From contig NZ_CALIJF010000423.1 in NCBI RefSeq assembly GCF_938018035.1, positions 1-12,165 of the forward strand: a DNA stretch of 12,165 nt. Reading direction: 5' to 3'. A program made the position numbers and the translations under genes. The stretch comes from an uncultured Campylobacter sp. (lineage in GTDB: Bacteria > Campylobacterota > Campylobacteria > Campylobacterales > Campylobacteraceae). Shown one piece after another: positions 1-5,398 of the stretch (positions are counted from its first letter, which is position 1; each line of letters starts with the position of its first letter). The notes beneath the pieces were generated by a model. The model was given only the letters and a program-made list of their open reading frames with translations. It was not told where the DNA came from and ran no database searches.

Positions 1-964
1 ATTTAGCGATAAAATTTAGCGGTGATTTCGCAGAATTTTATCGTGGCGTAAACGAGGCATTGCTATGTGAAAGTAGCGGATTTATCCAAGTGCGGCGTTG
101 TATAAACAAGGCGCCTCTGCGCCTAAATAGAGCGGGGAGGGATCGCGGTTTTAAATTTATGCTACGTAGGCTACGATAAATCCGGCGGAATTTTATTTGC
201 ACTAAGCGCTCAGTTTGGGCGGATAGGAGCAATTTGAAATTTGCGCAATCAAATCGCGCGATAAAATGGGCTCGGATGTCGCTATGATTTGAGATGAGCC
301 GCGTTAGTATTTTGTGGTGCATAAATTCTAATTGTTAGCTTAGTGGTAGCCCTTCACATCGCATCTTACGCTGCAGTGGAATCGCGTTTTATTAGAATTG
401 AAATGATCGCAGAAATGCCAAACGCCACAGACGCCTTTTTGTAGAATTTATCTCGTGGGATTTCATTTGCGCGCGTCGGGATAAAATTTTAAACTGCAAG
501 CCGCACTGTATCATTTTGGGGCAGAATTTTAAATTTTATGCGTTTAGAATTTTAAAATTCTGCTACGCAAATCTACGCGATGAAATTTCAAGCTTAAAAA
601 TCCGCGCCGTTTTTGGAATTTTATATATGCTCTGACGGCTATAAAATTTTACACTTAGAATTTTATCACTGCGGCAAGATTTGGTTGGACCGGGGTCTCG
701 CATCGCCGTAGGATTTTTGGCGGCACGGAATTTTGCAGCGCGCATCTAAATTTAGTTATGCAAAATTCGTAAAATTCTTTATCGGCATGGAATTTTACAG
801 CGCCGTTAAAGCGCATAAAGAATTCTGCGCAGACCTCGCAAACTCTAACGAAAGCTCCTTTCTTTTAGGGCACGCGAGCTTTAAGGCATGCTAGTCAATT
901 TTGCAGCGCAAAGCAGTGAGCGCTGAGTGTTTACCGCTAGGGATTTTGCGCCTGCGGCGCCCAT
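1..964. other. Gene-free stretch before the moaC operon's 3' end
   Basis: I see no supportable gene in these ~960 bases. Open frames are short, lack ribosome sites and give Arg/Ser-rich low-information proteins. The DNA is rich in AATTTT/AAATTT words. It contains a 16-bp palindrome at 546-561, a 7-bp inverted repeat at 851-857/876-882 and a small GC-rich hairpin at 948-952/956-960, just past the stop of the minus-strand gene. That hairpin lacks a T-run, so I do not call it a terminator. The phrase GGAATTTTRCAGCGC appears twice (near 727 and 789). A 9-bp inverted repeat at 324-332/391-399 is spaced like a tRNA acceptor stem but the interior does not fold as a tRNA. Confidence 0.6.
546..561. 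repeat. 16-bp perfect palindrome AGAATTTTAAAATTCT
   Basis: This is a perfect 16-base palindrome with the core AATTTTAAAATT. The same 12-base core occurs at 5294-5305, 5346-5357 and 7504-7515, always outside genes. It may be a recurring extragenic word of this genome or a protein-binding dyad; the sequence alone cannot tell. Confidence 0.6.
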
Positions 965-2224
965 TTAGTCCTTTTTGGACTTTAGCTTGGTGATCGTTTC
1001 TTTTGCGGCCTCGTAAGCCTTAGCGCTCATTTCGCGCGCTCTTTCGCTTACGTTTTTAGCGACGTCGGAGCTTTTTAGCTCGGCAAATTTTTGGCTCATT
1101 TTCTTTTCAAATTCGCTAAGCTCTTTTTTGATTGCGTCCAGTTTCTCGTCCAGATCGAGGTTTTCGATGATTTTGGCGCTTTTTTGACTTAGCTCTTGAG
1201 TGATTTCGCGCGCCTTGGCGCTCGCCTTTTTCGCGCGCTCGCCAAGCTCGATCTCACCGATTTTGGCGCTTAGCTGCTCGGCAAGATCGTTTGAAATTTT
1301 TCTAAATTTAGCCAGGTAGCCTCCAAATTCTTCATCGGCGATCTTGGCGATCTCGCTTTTAGCGGGCTCCTCCGAGCTTGCGACCGCGTCGCTTAGCACG
1401 GCGCTAAATAGCTCGCTCATCTGCGAAATTTGAAGCCTTTCGTTCTCTAGGCTCTGTGCGTCGCTTGCCGGCGAGAAACTTAGCTCGTCGCGGTATCTTT
1501 CGGCGGCTTTGTTTATGCCGTCGTAGCAGCCTAAAATCGCGCCTCTAATCAGCGCAGAGGCTGTATTTTTGCTCTCGTTTGCGACGAAAATCGCGCGATT
1601 TATGATGATTTTTGAAATTTCTTTTGTGCGGAATTTCGTAAATTCTCCGTCGCCGATAGCCGAAAATGCGATGTTTTTCGCCGTCTCGTGCGCGGTATCC
1701 TCGATGTCGGTGCCGCTTTCTAGCACGCTTATAAAGGCCAGTTCGCTTGCTTCTTTAAGTACGTCCGCAAGCGGAAGTTTGCTCGCGATCGCTCGCTGTA
1801 ACGCCGAGCCTATGCGCTCTTTTAGCTCTGTTTCGCTTGCGTTTTGCAGCGCGGTATCCAGATCATCGTAGCTGCGCAAAATAAGGGTTTTAATCGCCTT
1901 TTGTTTACAAGCGATCTTTTTGCGCAGATCGTCGTAGTCGTAGATGAGCTTGTAAAGAGCCTGCTCGTCCTCGTCACACAGCGCCTTTTTCACCCCTTCG
2001 ATTAGCGCTTCGGAGGAGGCGTCCTTTAGCGCTCCTATTTCGTTAAGCTCGGCGGCAAAGCTTAAGATGAGTTCGGCGCTTTTTGCGCTTTTAGCATCTT
2101 CGCTAAGTCCGCGTAGAGCCTTCAAGCTCTGTTCAAAAGCTAAATTTTGCACGCAGGCCGCCAGCTCGGCTTGTGAAATTTGCGCGAGATCGGCGCCGAA
2201 TTTTTTGATTATTGCTTCTTTCAT
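965..2224 (-). CDS. Long alpha-helical Ala/Lys/Glu-rich protein of unknown function
   Basis: A 419-residue protein with no signal peptide or membrane segment, so probably cytoplasmic. I do not recognise it with confidence; it may belong to an uncharacterised epsilonproteobacterial family such as DUF6781 (from memory, unverified). The first ~265 residues look like a helical domain with scattered hydrophobic positions. The last ~95 residues are almost pure amphipathic helix or coiled coil, with repeated Ala/Lys/Glu units such as AKAREITQ and SERAREMSAKAYEAAKE that recall LEA or apolipoprotein 11-mers. I chose ATG at 2224, not the in-frame GTG at 2239, because AGGAG at 2230-2234 sits 5 bases upstream of the ATG and would lie inside the longer reading. 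It is the last gene after moaC and the DUF493 gene, 11 bases after the latter's stop, so probably co-transcribed. Its role is unknown. Confidence 0.8.
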   Translation of the reverse strand: MKEAIIKKFGADLAQISQAELAACVQNLAFEQSLKALRGLSEDAKSAKSAELILSFAAELNEIGALKDASSEALIEGVKKALCDEDEQALYKLIYDYDDLRKKIACKQKAIKTLILRSYDDLDTALQNASETELKERIGSALQRAIASKLPLADVLKEASELAFISVLESGTDIEDTAHETAKNIAFSAIGDGEFTKFRTKEISKIIINRAIFVANESKNTASALIRGAILGCYDGINKAAERYRDELSFSPASDAQSLENERLQISQMSELFSAVLSDAVASSEEPAKSEIAKIADEEFGGYLAKFRKISNDLAEQLSAKIGEIELGERAKKASAKAREITQELSQKSAKIIENLDLDEKLDAIKKELSEFEKKMSQKFAELKSSDVAKNVSERAREMSAKAYEAAKETITKLKSKKD

Positions 2225-2229
2225 TTCAT

Positions 2230-2234
2230 CTCCT
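2230..2234 (-). promoter_or_regulatory. Ribosome binding site deciding the 2224 start
   Basis: AGGAG on the minus strand ends five bases before the ATG at 2224. It lies between the stop of the DUF493 gene (2236-2238, partly overlapped by the rejected GTG at 2239) and the start of the next gene, and it argues against that upstream GTG. Confidence 0.75.
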
Positions 2235-2235
2235 G

Positions 2236-2496
2236 TCACAATACATATTTAAAGTGGGCTTTTAAGCGCTCGAAAATTTCGTTTCGATGCAAGTCGTCTT
2301 TAACGAAAACGCTTACGTTGAAGCTCATATATTTGCCGCCGTTTGAAAAGCGCGAAAAGTCTATTTTGTAATTTTCGCCCTTTAAAATTTCATCGATCTG
2401 CTCGCGCTTTTGGGTAGTCGCGTCTAGGACTACTTTATATTCCCAAAAGAGCGGATAGTCGATTTTTGGCTTTTCAGCCCCTAATATACACGCCAC
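2236..2496 (-). CDS. DUF493 family protein (HP0495-like)
   Basis: A small protein of 86 residues if started at GTG 2496. The order K-P-x-I-x-YP-x-x-W-x-Y-K-V, then YMSFNVSV and RNEIFERL, matches my recollection of H. pylori HP0495, the type member of the DUF493/YbeD-like family: a small ferredoxin-like alpha/beta fold of unknown, possibly regulatory, function. An in-frame ATG at 2529 would add 11 residues, MSCCNAKRGAR, that are simply the shifted reading of moaC's 3' end. The GTG at 2496 is preceded by a purine-rich AGAGGGGGG and gives the family's usual length (HP0495 is 86 aa). With that start it overlaps moaC by 23 bases, so translation is probably coupled. The moaC-DUF493 neighbourhood also occurs, as I recall, in C. 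jejuni (Cj0252-Cj0253). Confidence 0.82.
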   Translation of the reverse strand: MACILGAEKPKIDYPLFWEYKVVLDATTQKREQIDEILKGENYKIDFSRFSNGGKYMSFNVSVFVKDDLHRNEIFERLKAHFKYVL

Positions 2497-2944
2497 TCTT
2501 GCCCCCCTCTTTGCGTTGCAGCACGACATCGGTGATCTGCATCGATTTATCGATCGCTTTTAGCATATCGTAAATCGTCAGCAGCCCCACGCTCACGCCC
2601 GTTAGCGCCTCCATCTCGACGCCCGTTTTGCCCGTGATTTTTACAGTTACGAAAAGCTTAAACGCGCACTCGCTCGCAAGCTCCTCAATATCGGTTTTAA
2701 TCGAAGTAATCGTAAGCGGATGGGTCATGGGTATGAGTTCGCTCGTCTTTTTAGCGCCCATTATCGCGGCAACGACGGCGGTTTGAAGCACGGGGCCTTT
2801 TTTAGCCGTGTTTTGCTTGACGGCGGCAAACGCCTCCGCGCTCATTCGTATGATGCCGCTAGCGGTGGCTACGCGCTCGCTATCATCCTTAGCGCCGACA
2901 TCTACCATGCGCGGCATATTATTTTCGTCGATATGTGAAAGCAT
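2474..2944 (-). CDS. moaC: Cyclic pyranopterin monophosphate synthase MoaC
   Basis: The 156-residue protein converts 3',8-cyclo-7,8-dihydro-GTP, made by MoaA, into cyclic pyranopterin monophosphate, the first stable intermediate of molybdenum cofactor synthesis in the cytoplasm. It has the whole family signature: MVDVG at 13-17, a Lys-rich turn KKGPV near 48-52, AAIMGAKKTSELIPMTHPL at 59-77 with the catalytic-region His75, KITGKTGVEMEALTGVSVGLLTIYDM to 127 and Lys129 of the YDMLK active-site motif. THPL replaces the more common CHPL, a minor change. Full family length. The start at 2944 is supported by AAGGA six bases upstream. It is the first gene of a three-gene operon and has its own extended -10 promoter ending 26 bases before the ATG. 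Campylobacters use Mo/W enzymes such as formate dehydrogenase and nitrate reductase, which need this cofactor. Confidence 0.96.
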   Translation of the reverse strand: MLSHIDENNMPRMVDVGAKDDSERVATASGIIRMSAEAFAAVKQNTAKKGPVLQTAVVAAIMGAKKTSELIPMTHPLTITSIKTDIEELASECAFKLFVTVKITGKTGVEMEALTGVSVGLLTIYDMLKAIDKSMQITDVVLQRKEGGKSGVYIRG

Positions 2945-2970
2945 AAAATTTCCTTGCAGTTTTTGGCGGG

Positions 2971-2979
2971 ATTATAGCA
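2971..2979 (-). promoter_or_regulatory. Extended -10 promoter of the moaC operon
   Basis: On the minus strand TGC-TATAAT (TG at 2979-2978, TATAAT at 2976-2971) is a perfect extended -10 element. The expected start site near 2964 gives a leader of about 20 bases containing AAGGA before moaC. The T-run of the upstream terminator (2993-2999) falls at roughly -28 to -36, where Campylobacter sigma-70 promoters carry T-rich DNA. Confidence 0.75.
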
Positions 2980-2992
2980 GAATTTCGGGCAT

Positions 2993-3023
2993 AAAAAAAG
3001 CCCGAGCTTTTAAACTCGGGCTT
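2993..3023 (-). terminator. Strong intrinsic terminator between the small-RNA unit and moaC
   Basis: A 9-bp perfect stem (3015-3023 with 2998-3006) and an 8-base loop are followed, on the minus strand only, by an unbroken T-run. On the plus strand the stem is followed by CATACAAAAA, so it is not bidirectional. No protein gene precedes it on the minus strand; the nearest upstream promoter is the -10 at 3062-3067. Confidence 0.88.
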
Positions 3024-3056
3024 CATACAAAAAGGAGGTTTTATCTTGTCGGACAA
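2993..3056 (-). ncRNA. Candidate ~65-nt small RNA with an anti-Shine-Dalgarno stretch
   Basis: A complete minus-strand unit is visible: a TATAAT box at 3067-3062, an expected start site near 3055-3057, and the intrinsic terminator ending near 2993. Between them lie a 5-6-bp dyad at 3045-3057 (CTTGTC/GACAAG) that could fold at the RNA's 5' end, then an A/U-rich unpaired part holding CCUCCUUUUU (3038 to 3029), then the terminator hairpin. CCUCCUUU is complementary to the AAGGAGG ribosome sites seen in this window. Pyrimidine-rich sRNAs that pair with purine-rich leaders are known in this class (H. pylori RepG binds a G-rich target with a C/U-rich terminator loop). No credible ORF is present. 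The main alternative is an attenuated leader of moaC, but moaC has its own promoter downstream. No expression evidence is available here. Confidence 0.6.
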
Positions 3057-3061
3057 GGACG

Positions 3062-3067
3062 ATTATA
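3062..3067 (-). promoter_or_regulatory. Promoter -10 of the candidate small RNA
   Basis: TATAAT on the minus strand is preceded by about 35 bases of strongly T-rich DNA in periodic runs (TTTTATTTCTATTTAC and so on), the typical Campylobacter sigma-70 promoter form. It reads towards the terminator at 2993-3023 with no protein gene between them. Confidence 0.75.
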
Positions 3068-3561
3068 CTACCTAAACAGTAAATAGAAATAAAATATATC
3101 CTTTTTAAACCAACTCTTTCGCGCTTAATTTATAGCCGTTTTTAAAATTTTGATGAAATTTGACGATATGTTCTGACGCGCTGCGCGGGAATTTGAATGG
3201 GCGGTAAAACAAAACGGAGTCAAAGAGCGACTAAATTTAAAGCCGACGTTAAAGAGCAAAGATAAAATTTAAAGCAGTTTGTGGTTATTTTGGCTCAATA
3301 TGGACGATCAAAAGAGCGGAGCAGGGCGCTCTGCCGAGGCAGTATAAATAAGACGCCGCAAAAAAACGAGCTTAAATTTAGAGCAAGACGGCGTTTAAAT
3401 TTAAGCTCGTTTTGCTTAAACTCAAGGGCTCGCGCGCAATGCAGCGCAAATTTAAACCTTCCACGCGAGCGCCGTAGTACGCAGGCACGGATTAAAATAG
3501 CGCGCCGTAAATTTAAACATCGCCGCGCAAAATCCAGCCTGCGTTTTAAATTTAGCCTCGT
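3068..3561. other. Gene-free stretch between the small-RNA promoter and the EF-hand gene
   Basis: I see no gene here. The upstream T-rich part of the small-RNA promoter occupies about 3068-3115. The rest carries many TAAATTTAAA words with short GC-rich blocks. A long perfect inverted repeat at 3363-3413 is listed separately. Open frames through it are Arg-rich and have no ribosome site. Confidence 0.6.
3360..3413 (-). terminator. Long 18-bp perfect hairpin, probable terminator of the DUF1508/EF-hand operon
   Basis: Bases 3363-3380 and 3396-3413 are perfect inverse complements of 18 bases (AAAACGAGCTTAAATTTA on the plus strand), with a 15-base loop. On the minus strand the stem runs into seven Ts (3366-3360), the form of an intrinsic terminator. 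It lies about 150 bases past the stop of the EF-hand gene, the only minus-strand gene that could use it. The stem is unusually long and is AT-rich next to the loop, so a processing site or a binding dyad is also possible. Confidence 0.65.
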
Positions 3562-4008
3562 TTAAATTTTAAACGTTTTTAGCAGGCTGCCTAAATTTAG
3601 CCCCTTATCTTCGCCGTTTGCGTCGCCTCCTAAAAGATCACCCAAAAAGCTACTTGCGTCGTTGATATCGATTTTACCGTCGCCATTTACGTCAAGCTTG
3701 GCACTTGCGATTTTACCGATCAGCGCGCTAAAATCCACGCCTTTGCTATCGACAGCGTTTGCTTGCACGTCCTCGCCGCCGCCCAAAAGTCCGCCCAGCA
3801 TCGAGCCTAGCGAGCTAGATCCGCCGCTTTCGTTTTTGCTTAAAAAATTTGAGCTGATGCCCGCAATTATCGCATTTATCTGATCGTCGGGCAGGTCCAC
3901 GCCTAGAAATTTTTCGATAAAAGCGACCGGACCGCTTTGAAATTCTCTTAAATTTTTATCGTCGCTTTTGAGCGCCGAGACCATATTTACAAGTCCGTTT
4001 ATGTCCAT
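3562..4008 (-). CDS. Small protein with an EF-hand/dockerin-like calcium loop
   Basis: 148 residues, acidic and Gly-rich, with no signal peptide or membrane segment. The clear feature is a calcium-loop motif at 106-117, D-V-N-G-D-G-K-I-D-I-N-D, with acidic ligands at loop positions 1, 3, 5, 9 and 12 as in EF-hand and dockerin loops; only one copy is present. Residues 21-55 form an amphipathic helical region whose pattern (GPVAFIEKFLGVDLPDDQIN) faintly recalls NHLP-type leader regions of peptide natural products. A flexible Ser/Gly stretch with GGLLGGG lies at 62-78. The start at 4008 directly follows the TAA of the DUF1508 gene (4009-4011), with AAGGAGG inside that gene's last codons, so the two are translationally coupled. 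Function unknown; calcium binding is inferred from the motif. Confidence 0.8.
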   Translation of the reverse strand: MDINGLVNMVSALKSDDKNLREFQSGPVAFIEKFLGVDLPDDQINAIIAGISSNFLSKNESGGSSSLGSMLGGLLGGGEDVQANAVDSKGVDFSALIGKIASAKLDVNGDGKIDINDASSFLGDLLGGDANGEDKGLNLGSLLKTFKI

Positions 4009-4371
4009 TTACGCCTCCTTGATCTTGGCTTTCGGAGCCTGTTTTACGATAAGCTCTATTACTTTTAGGGCGTCCGCCTTGGCCTCAAAATCCTTGCTAA
4101 CGGCGATGATCTGTCCGTTACTAGCCGTTAGGCGGAAGCGAACCTTGTCTGCTTTATCGGTGTAGAGCTCAAATTTCGGATTGTTTAGCTTCTCGCCGCC
4201 TGCGATTTGATCCTCGATCTTATTTAGCGCGGCGTTTTTTGCGACGCTTTCGATGCCGTTTTTGCAAGCGGCCTTGCTCGTGTAAACCTCGGAGGTGCAC
4301 AGTACGTGCCCGTCATAAAGTAGATCGAATTTGCAGCCGTCCTTGGCGTCTTTGATTAAAAACTCAGCCAT
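4009..4371 (-). CDS. DUF1508 (YegP-like) family protein with two repeats
   Basis: 120 residues containing two copies of the ~50-residue DUF1508/YegP unit. The first (about 8-50) has the typical TSEVYTSKAACKNGIESVAKNA end. The second (about 64-112) has KFELYTDKADKVRFRLTASNGQIIAVSKDF, the classic start. The family is small, soluble and widespread; its function is not established. The start at 4371 is supported by AAAGGA six bases upstream and by a -10 box at 4400-4405. It is the first gene of a pair with the EF-hand protein, whose ATG directly follows its stop codon. The first repeat has diverged at its front (CKFDLLYDGHVL instead of the usual F-E-x-Y-x-D...R-F-R-L pattern) and has two Cys residues. 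The family call is secure, the role is not. Confidence 0.88.
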   Translation of the reverse strand: MAEFLIKDAKDGCKFDLLYDGHVLCTSEVYTSKAACKNGIESVAKNAALNKIEDQIAGGEKLNNPKFELYTDKADKVRFRLTASNGQIIAVSKDFEAKADALKVIELIVKQAPKAKIKEA

Positions 4372-4399
4372 TTTTCATCCTTTCGTAAAAGATATCGTT

Positions 4400-4405
4400 A
4401 TTTTA
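4400..4405 (-). promoter_or_regulatory. Promoter -10 of the DUF1508/EF-hand operon
   Basis: On the minus strand TAAAAT follows AT-rich DNA with T-runs (ATATTTATTAAAATTTTAGC). A start site near 4393 gives a ~22-base leader with AAAGGA. It is divergent from, and about 45 bases away from, the plus-strand -10 at 4451-4456. Confidence 0.65.
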
Positions 4406-4447
4406 GCTAAAATTTTAATAAATATTTTTAATAGGCGCGGAATTTTC

Positions 4448-4456
4448 TGCTAAAAT
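4448..4456 (+). promoter_or_regulatory. Extended -10 promoter of the YtkA/FixH-like gene
   Basis: TGC-TAAAAT (4448-4456) is an extended -10. A start site near 4463 gives a ~25-base leader with AAAGGA at 4477-4482, five bases before the ATG at 4488. Confidence 0.7.
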
Positions 4457-4487
4457 TGCGCACAAATTTCATTTACAAAGGATCATA

Positions 4488-4967
4488 ATGATAAAGGCTC
4501 TACGTTTTAGCTTGATTTTCGCCGCTACTTTAGGATTTAGCGCGGATGAGAGCGATGCATTGTTTAAGGACATAAGGACGCGTCTAGGTTGCAATCTAGC
4601 CGCACAGGACTGCGAGACTAACGCGGGCGGGCAGAAGGCGCTTTTTAGCGTGGCGCGCCATCCGATCGAAGCGGGAGCAAACGAGCTAAAAATAAGCGGA
4701 ATTTCGCGTGAGCTGAAAAATCCGAGCGTTAAAATTTCGGGCGTGAGTATGAATATGGGCAATGCGGAATTCCCGCTAAAGCGCAGCGCAGACGGCTATG
4801 AAGCGACGCTTGATGTTGCAGTGTGTACGCACGCCGTAATGCGCTACAAACTTGAAATTTACGAGGATGGCGAGCCCAGCGGGCTTTTTGTGTATTTTGA
4901 TCTACGAAAGCGCGCTACAGATCGAGACCGAGGCGAAGACATCCACTTGCATCACCACGAGCATTAG
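4488..4967 (+). CDS. Exported YtkA/FixH-like protein with His-rich tail
   Basis: 159 residues. Residues 1-19 form a signal peptide (MIKALRFSLIFAATLGFSA, probable cut after Ala19), so the mature protein should be periplasmic or envelope-associated. Residues 59-140 form one beta-rich domain of the YtkA/FixH kind: an N-terminal strand PIEAGANELKI, the MNMG motif at 88-91, DGYEATLDVAVC at 102-113, then a YKLEIYEDG strand and a final LFVYFDLRK strand. In this fold the Met-rich MxMG turn and nearby Cys/His/Met are often associated with copper, and here Met88, Met90, Cys113, His115 and Met118 are suggestive. The C-terminus ends HLHHHEH, a possible metal-binding tail. Cys35 and Cys42 could form a disulfide. 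It has its own promoter and no co-oriented partner. Metal handling is inferred, not shown. Confidence 0.78.
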   Translation: MIKALRFSLIFAATLGFSADESDALFKDIRTRLGCNLAAQDCETNAGGQKALFSVARHPIEAGANELKISGISRELKNPSVKISGVSMNMGNAEFPLKRSADGYEATLDVAVCTHAVMRYKLEIYEDGEPSGLFVYFDLRKRATDRDRGEDIHLHHHEH

Positions 4968-5343
4968 ACGCGCCCCGTTTGCGCGCGGGGTAAAATTTGC
5001 GCTTTTTCAGACACGACGCTTTAGAGGAACTTTCACGTTGATTGTAGAAAATTTTACAAATTTTATAAGGCGCCGCTCGCGATAAATTTTATGTATCTTT
5101 CGAGCGACACGCGTCGCGAGCAGATACAGATGCCTGCGTAAATACGCGGCTAGCCGTGGCTACCTGACGCGTTTATGGGCATTTTGCAAGCACACCATTG
5201 ACTTATAGGCGCGCGGCTATTTGTCGCGCATTCGCCGCATATGTTTCGTAACCACTACCGAGGCGCGTCAAATTTAGCCCCTCATCGCCTCTAAATTTTA
5301 AAATTTTTAAAATTCGCTTGCGTTTCATACGCCCAAGCTACGC

Positions 5344-5359
5344 GGAATTTTAAAATTCC
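5344..5359. repeat. 16-bp palindrome just upstream of the DUF3737 promoter
   Basis: GGAATTTTAAAATTCC is a perfect palindrome ending four bases before the -10 box at 5363. It shares a 14-base core with the palindrome at 546-561. Its place over the -35 to -15 region would suit an operator, but the same word also occurs away from promoters, so this may be coincidence. Confidence 0.5.
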
Positions 5360-5362
5360 TTG

Positions 5363-5368
5363 TATAAT
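5363..5368 (+). promoter_or_regulatory. Promoter -10 of the DUF3737-PatB operon
   Basis: TATAAT with an AT-rich upstream region. The expected start near 5375 gives a ~24-base leader with AAGGA at 5389-5393, five bases before the ATG at 5399. The box lies inside an upstream in-frame extension that could start at TTG 5360, which rules that extension out as the real start. Confidence 0.75.
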
Positions 5369-5398
5369 CTGAAGCAAATTTTAAATCTAAGGAAAGCC

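Larger units (their letters stand above)
4968..5398. other. Gene-free stretch before the DUF3737 operon
   Basis: I see no gene here. A GC-rich hairpin lies just past the stop codon (CCCCG at 4973-4977, CGGGG at 4986-4990); it has no T-run and is at best a weak terminator. A more complex hairpin at 5093-5127 has an outer 6-bp stem (GTATCT/AGATAC), an internal loop and an inner GCGAC/GTCGC stem. The right end holds AT-rich palindromes (5293-5306 and 5344-5359) and the promoter of the next gene. Confidence 0.55.

Noticed and set aside
324..399. tRNA-like element: a 9-bp inverted repeat (324-332/391-399) spaced like an acceptor stem, with a D-loop-like AGCTTAGTGGTAGC inside
   Set aside because: With the acceptor stem set by the repeat, the D-arm, anticodon stem and T-arm do not pair, and no GGTTCGA-like T-loop is present. 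Aligning on the D-loop instead breaks the acceptor stem.
2497..2529. N-terminal extension of the DUF493 protein from ATG 2529
   Set aside because: The extra residues are just the shifted reading of moaC's 3' end, the HP0495 family is ~86 residues, and GTG 2496 has a purine-rich site upstream.
3024..3070. Short plus-strand peptide after AAAAAGGAGG (TTG start, nine codons)
   Set aside because: No plus-strand promoter is visible, the peptide is tiny, and AAAAAGGAGG is the complement of the candidate RNA's CCUCCUUUUU; the minus-strand promoter and terminator explain the region better.
4973..4990. Intrinsic terminator after the YtkA/FixH-like gene
   Set aside because: The stem is only 5 bp and no T-run follows directly; kept only as a remark on the gene-free stretch.
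5360..5398. N-terminal extension of the DUF3737 protein from TTG 5360
   Set aside because: It contains the -10 box and the AAGGA site of the ATG at 5399.
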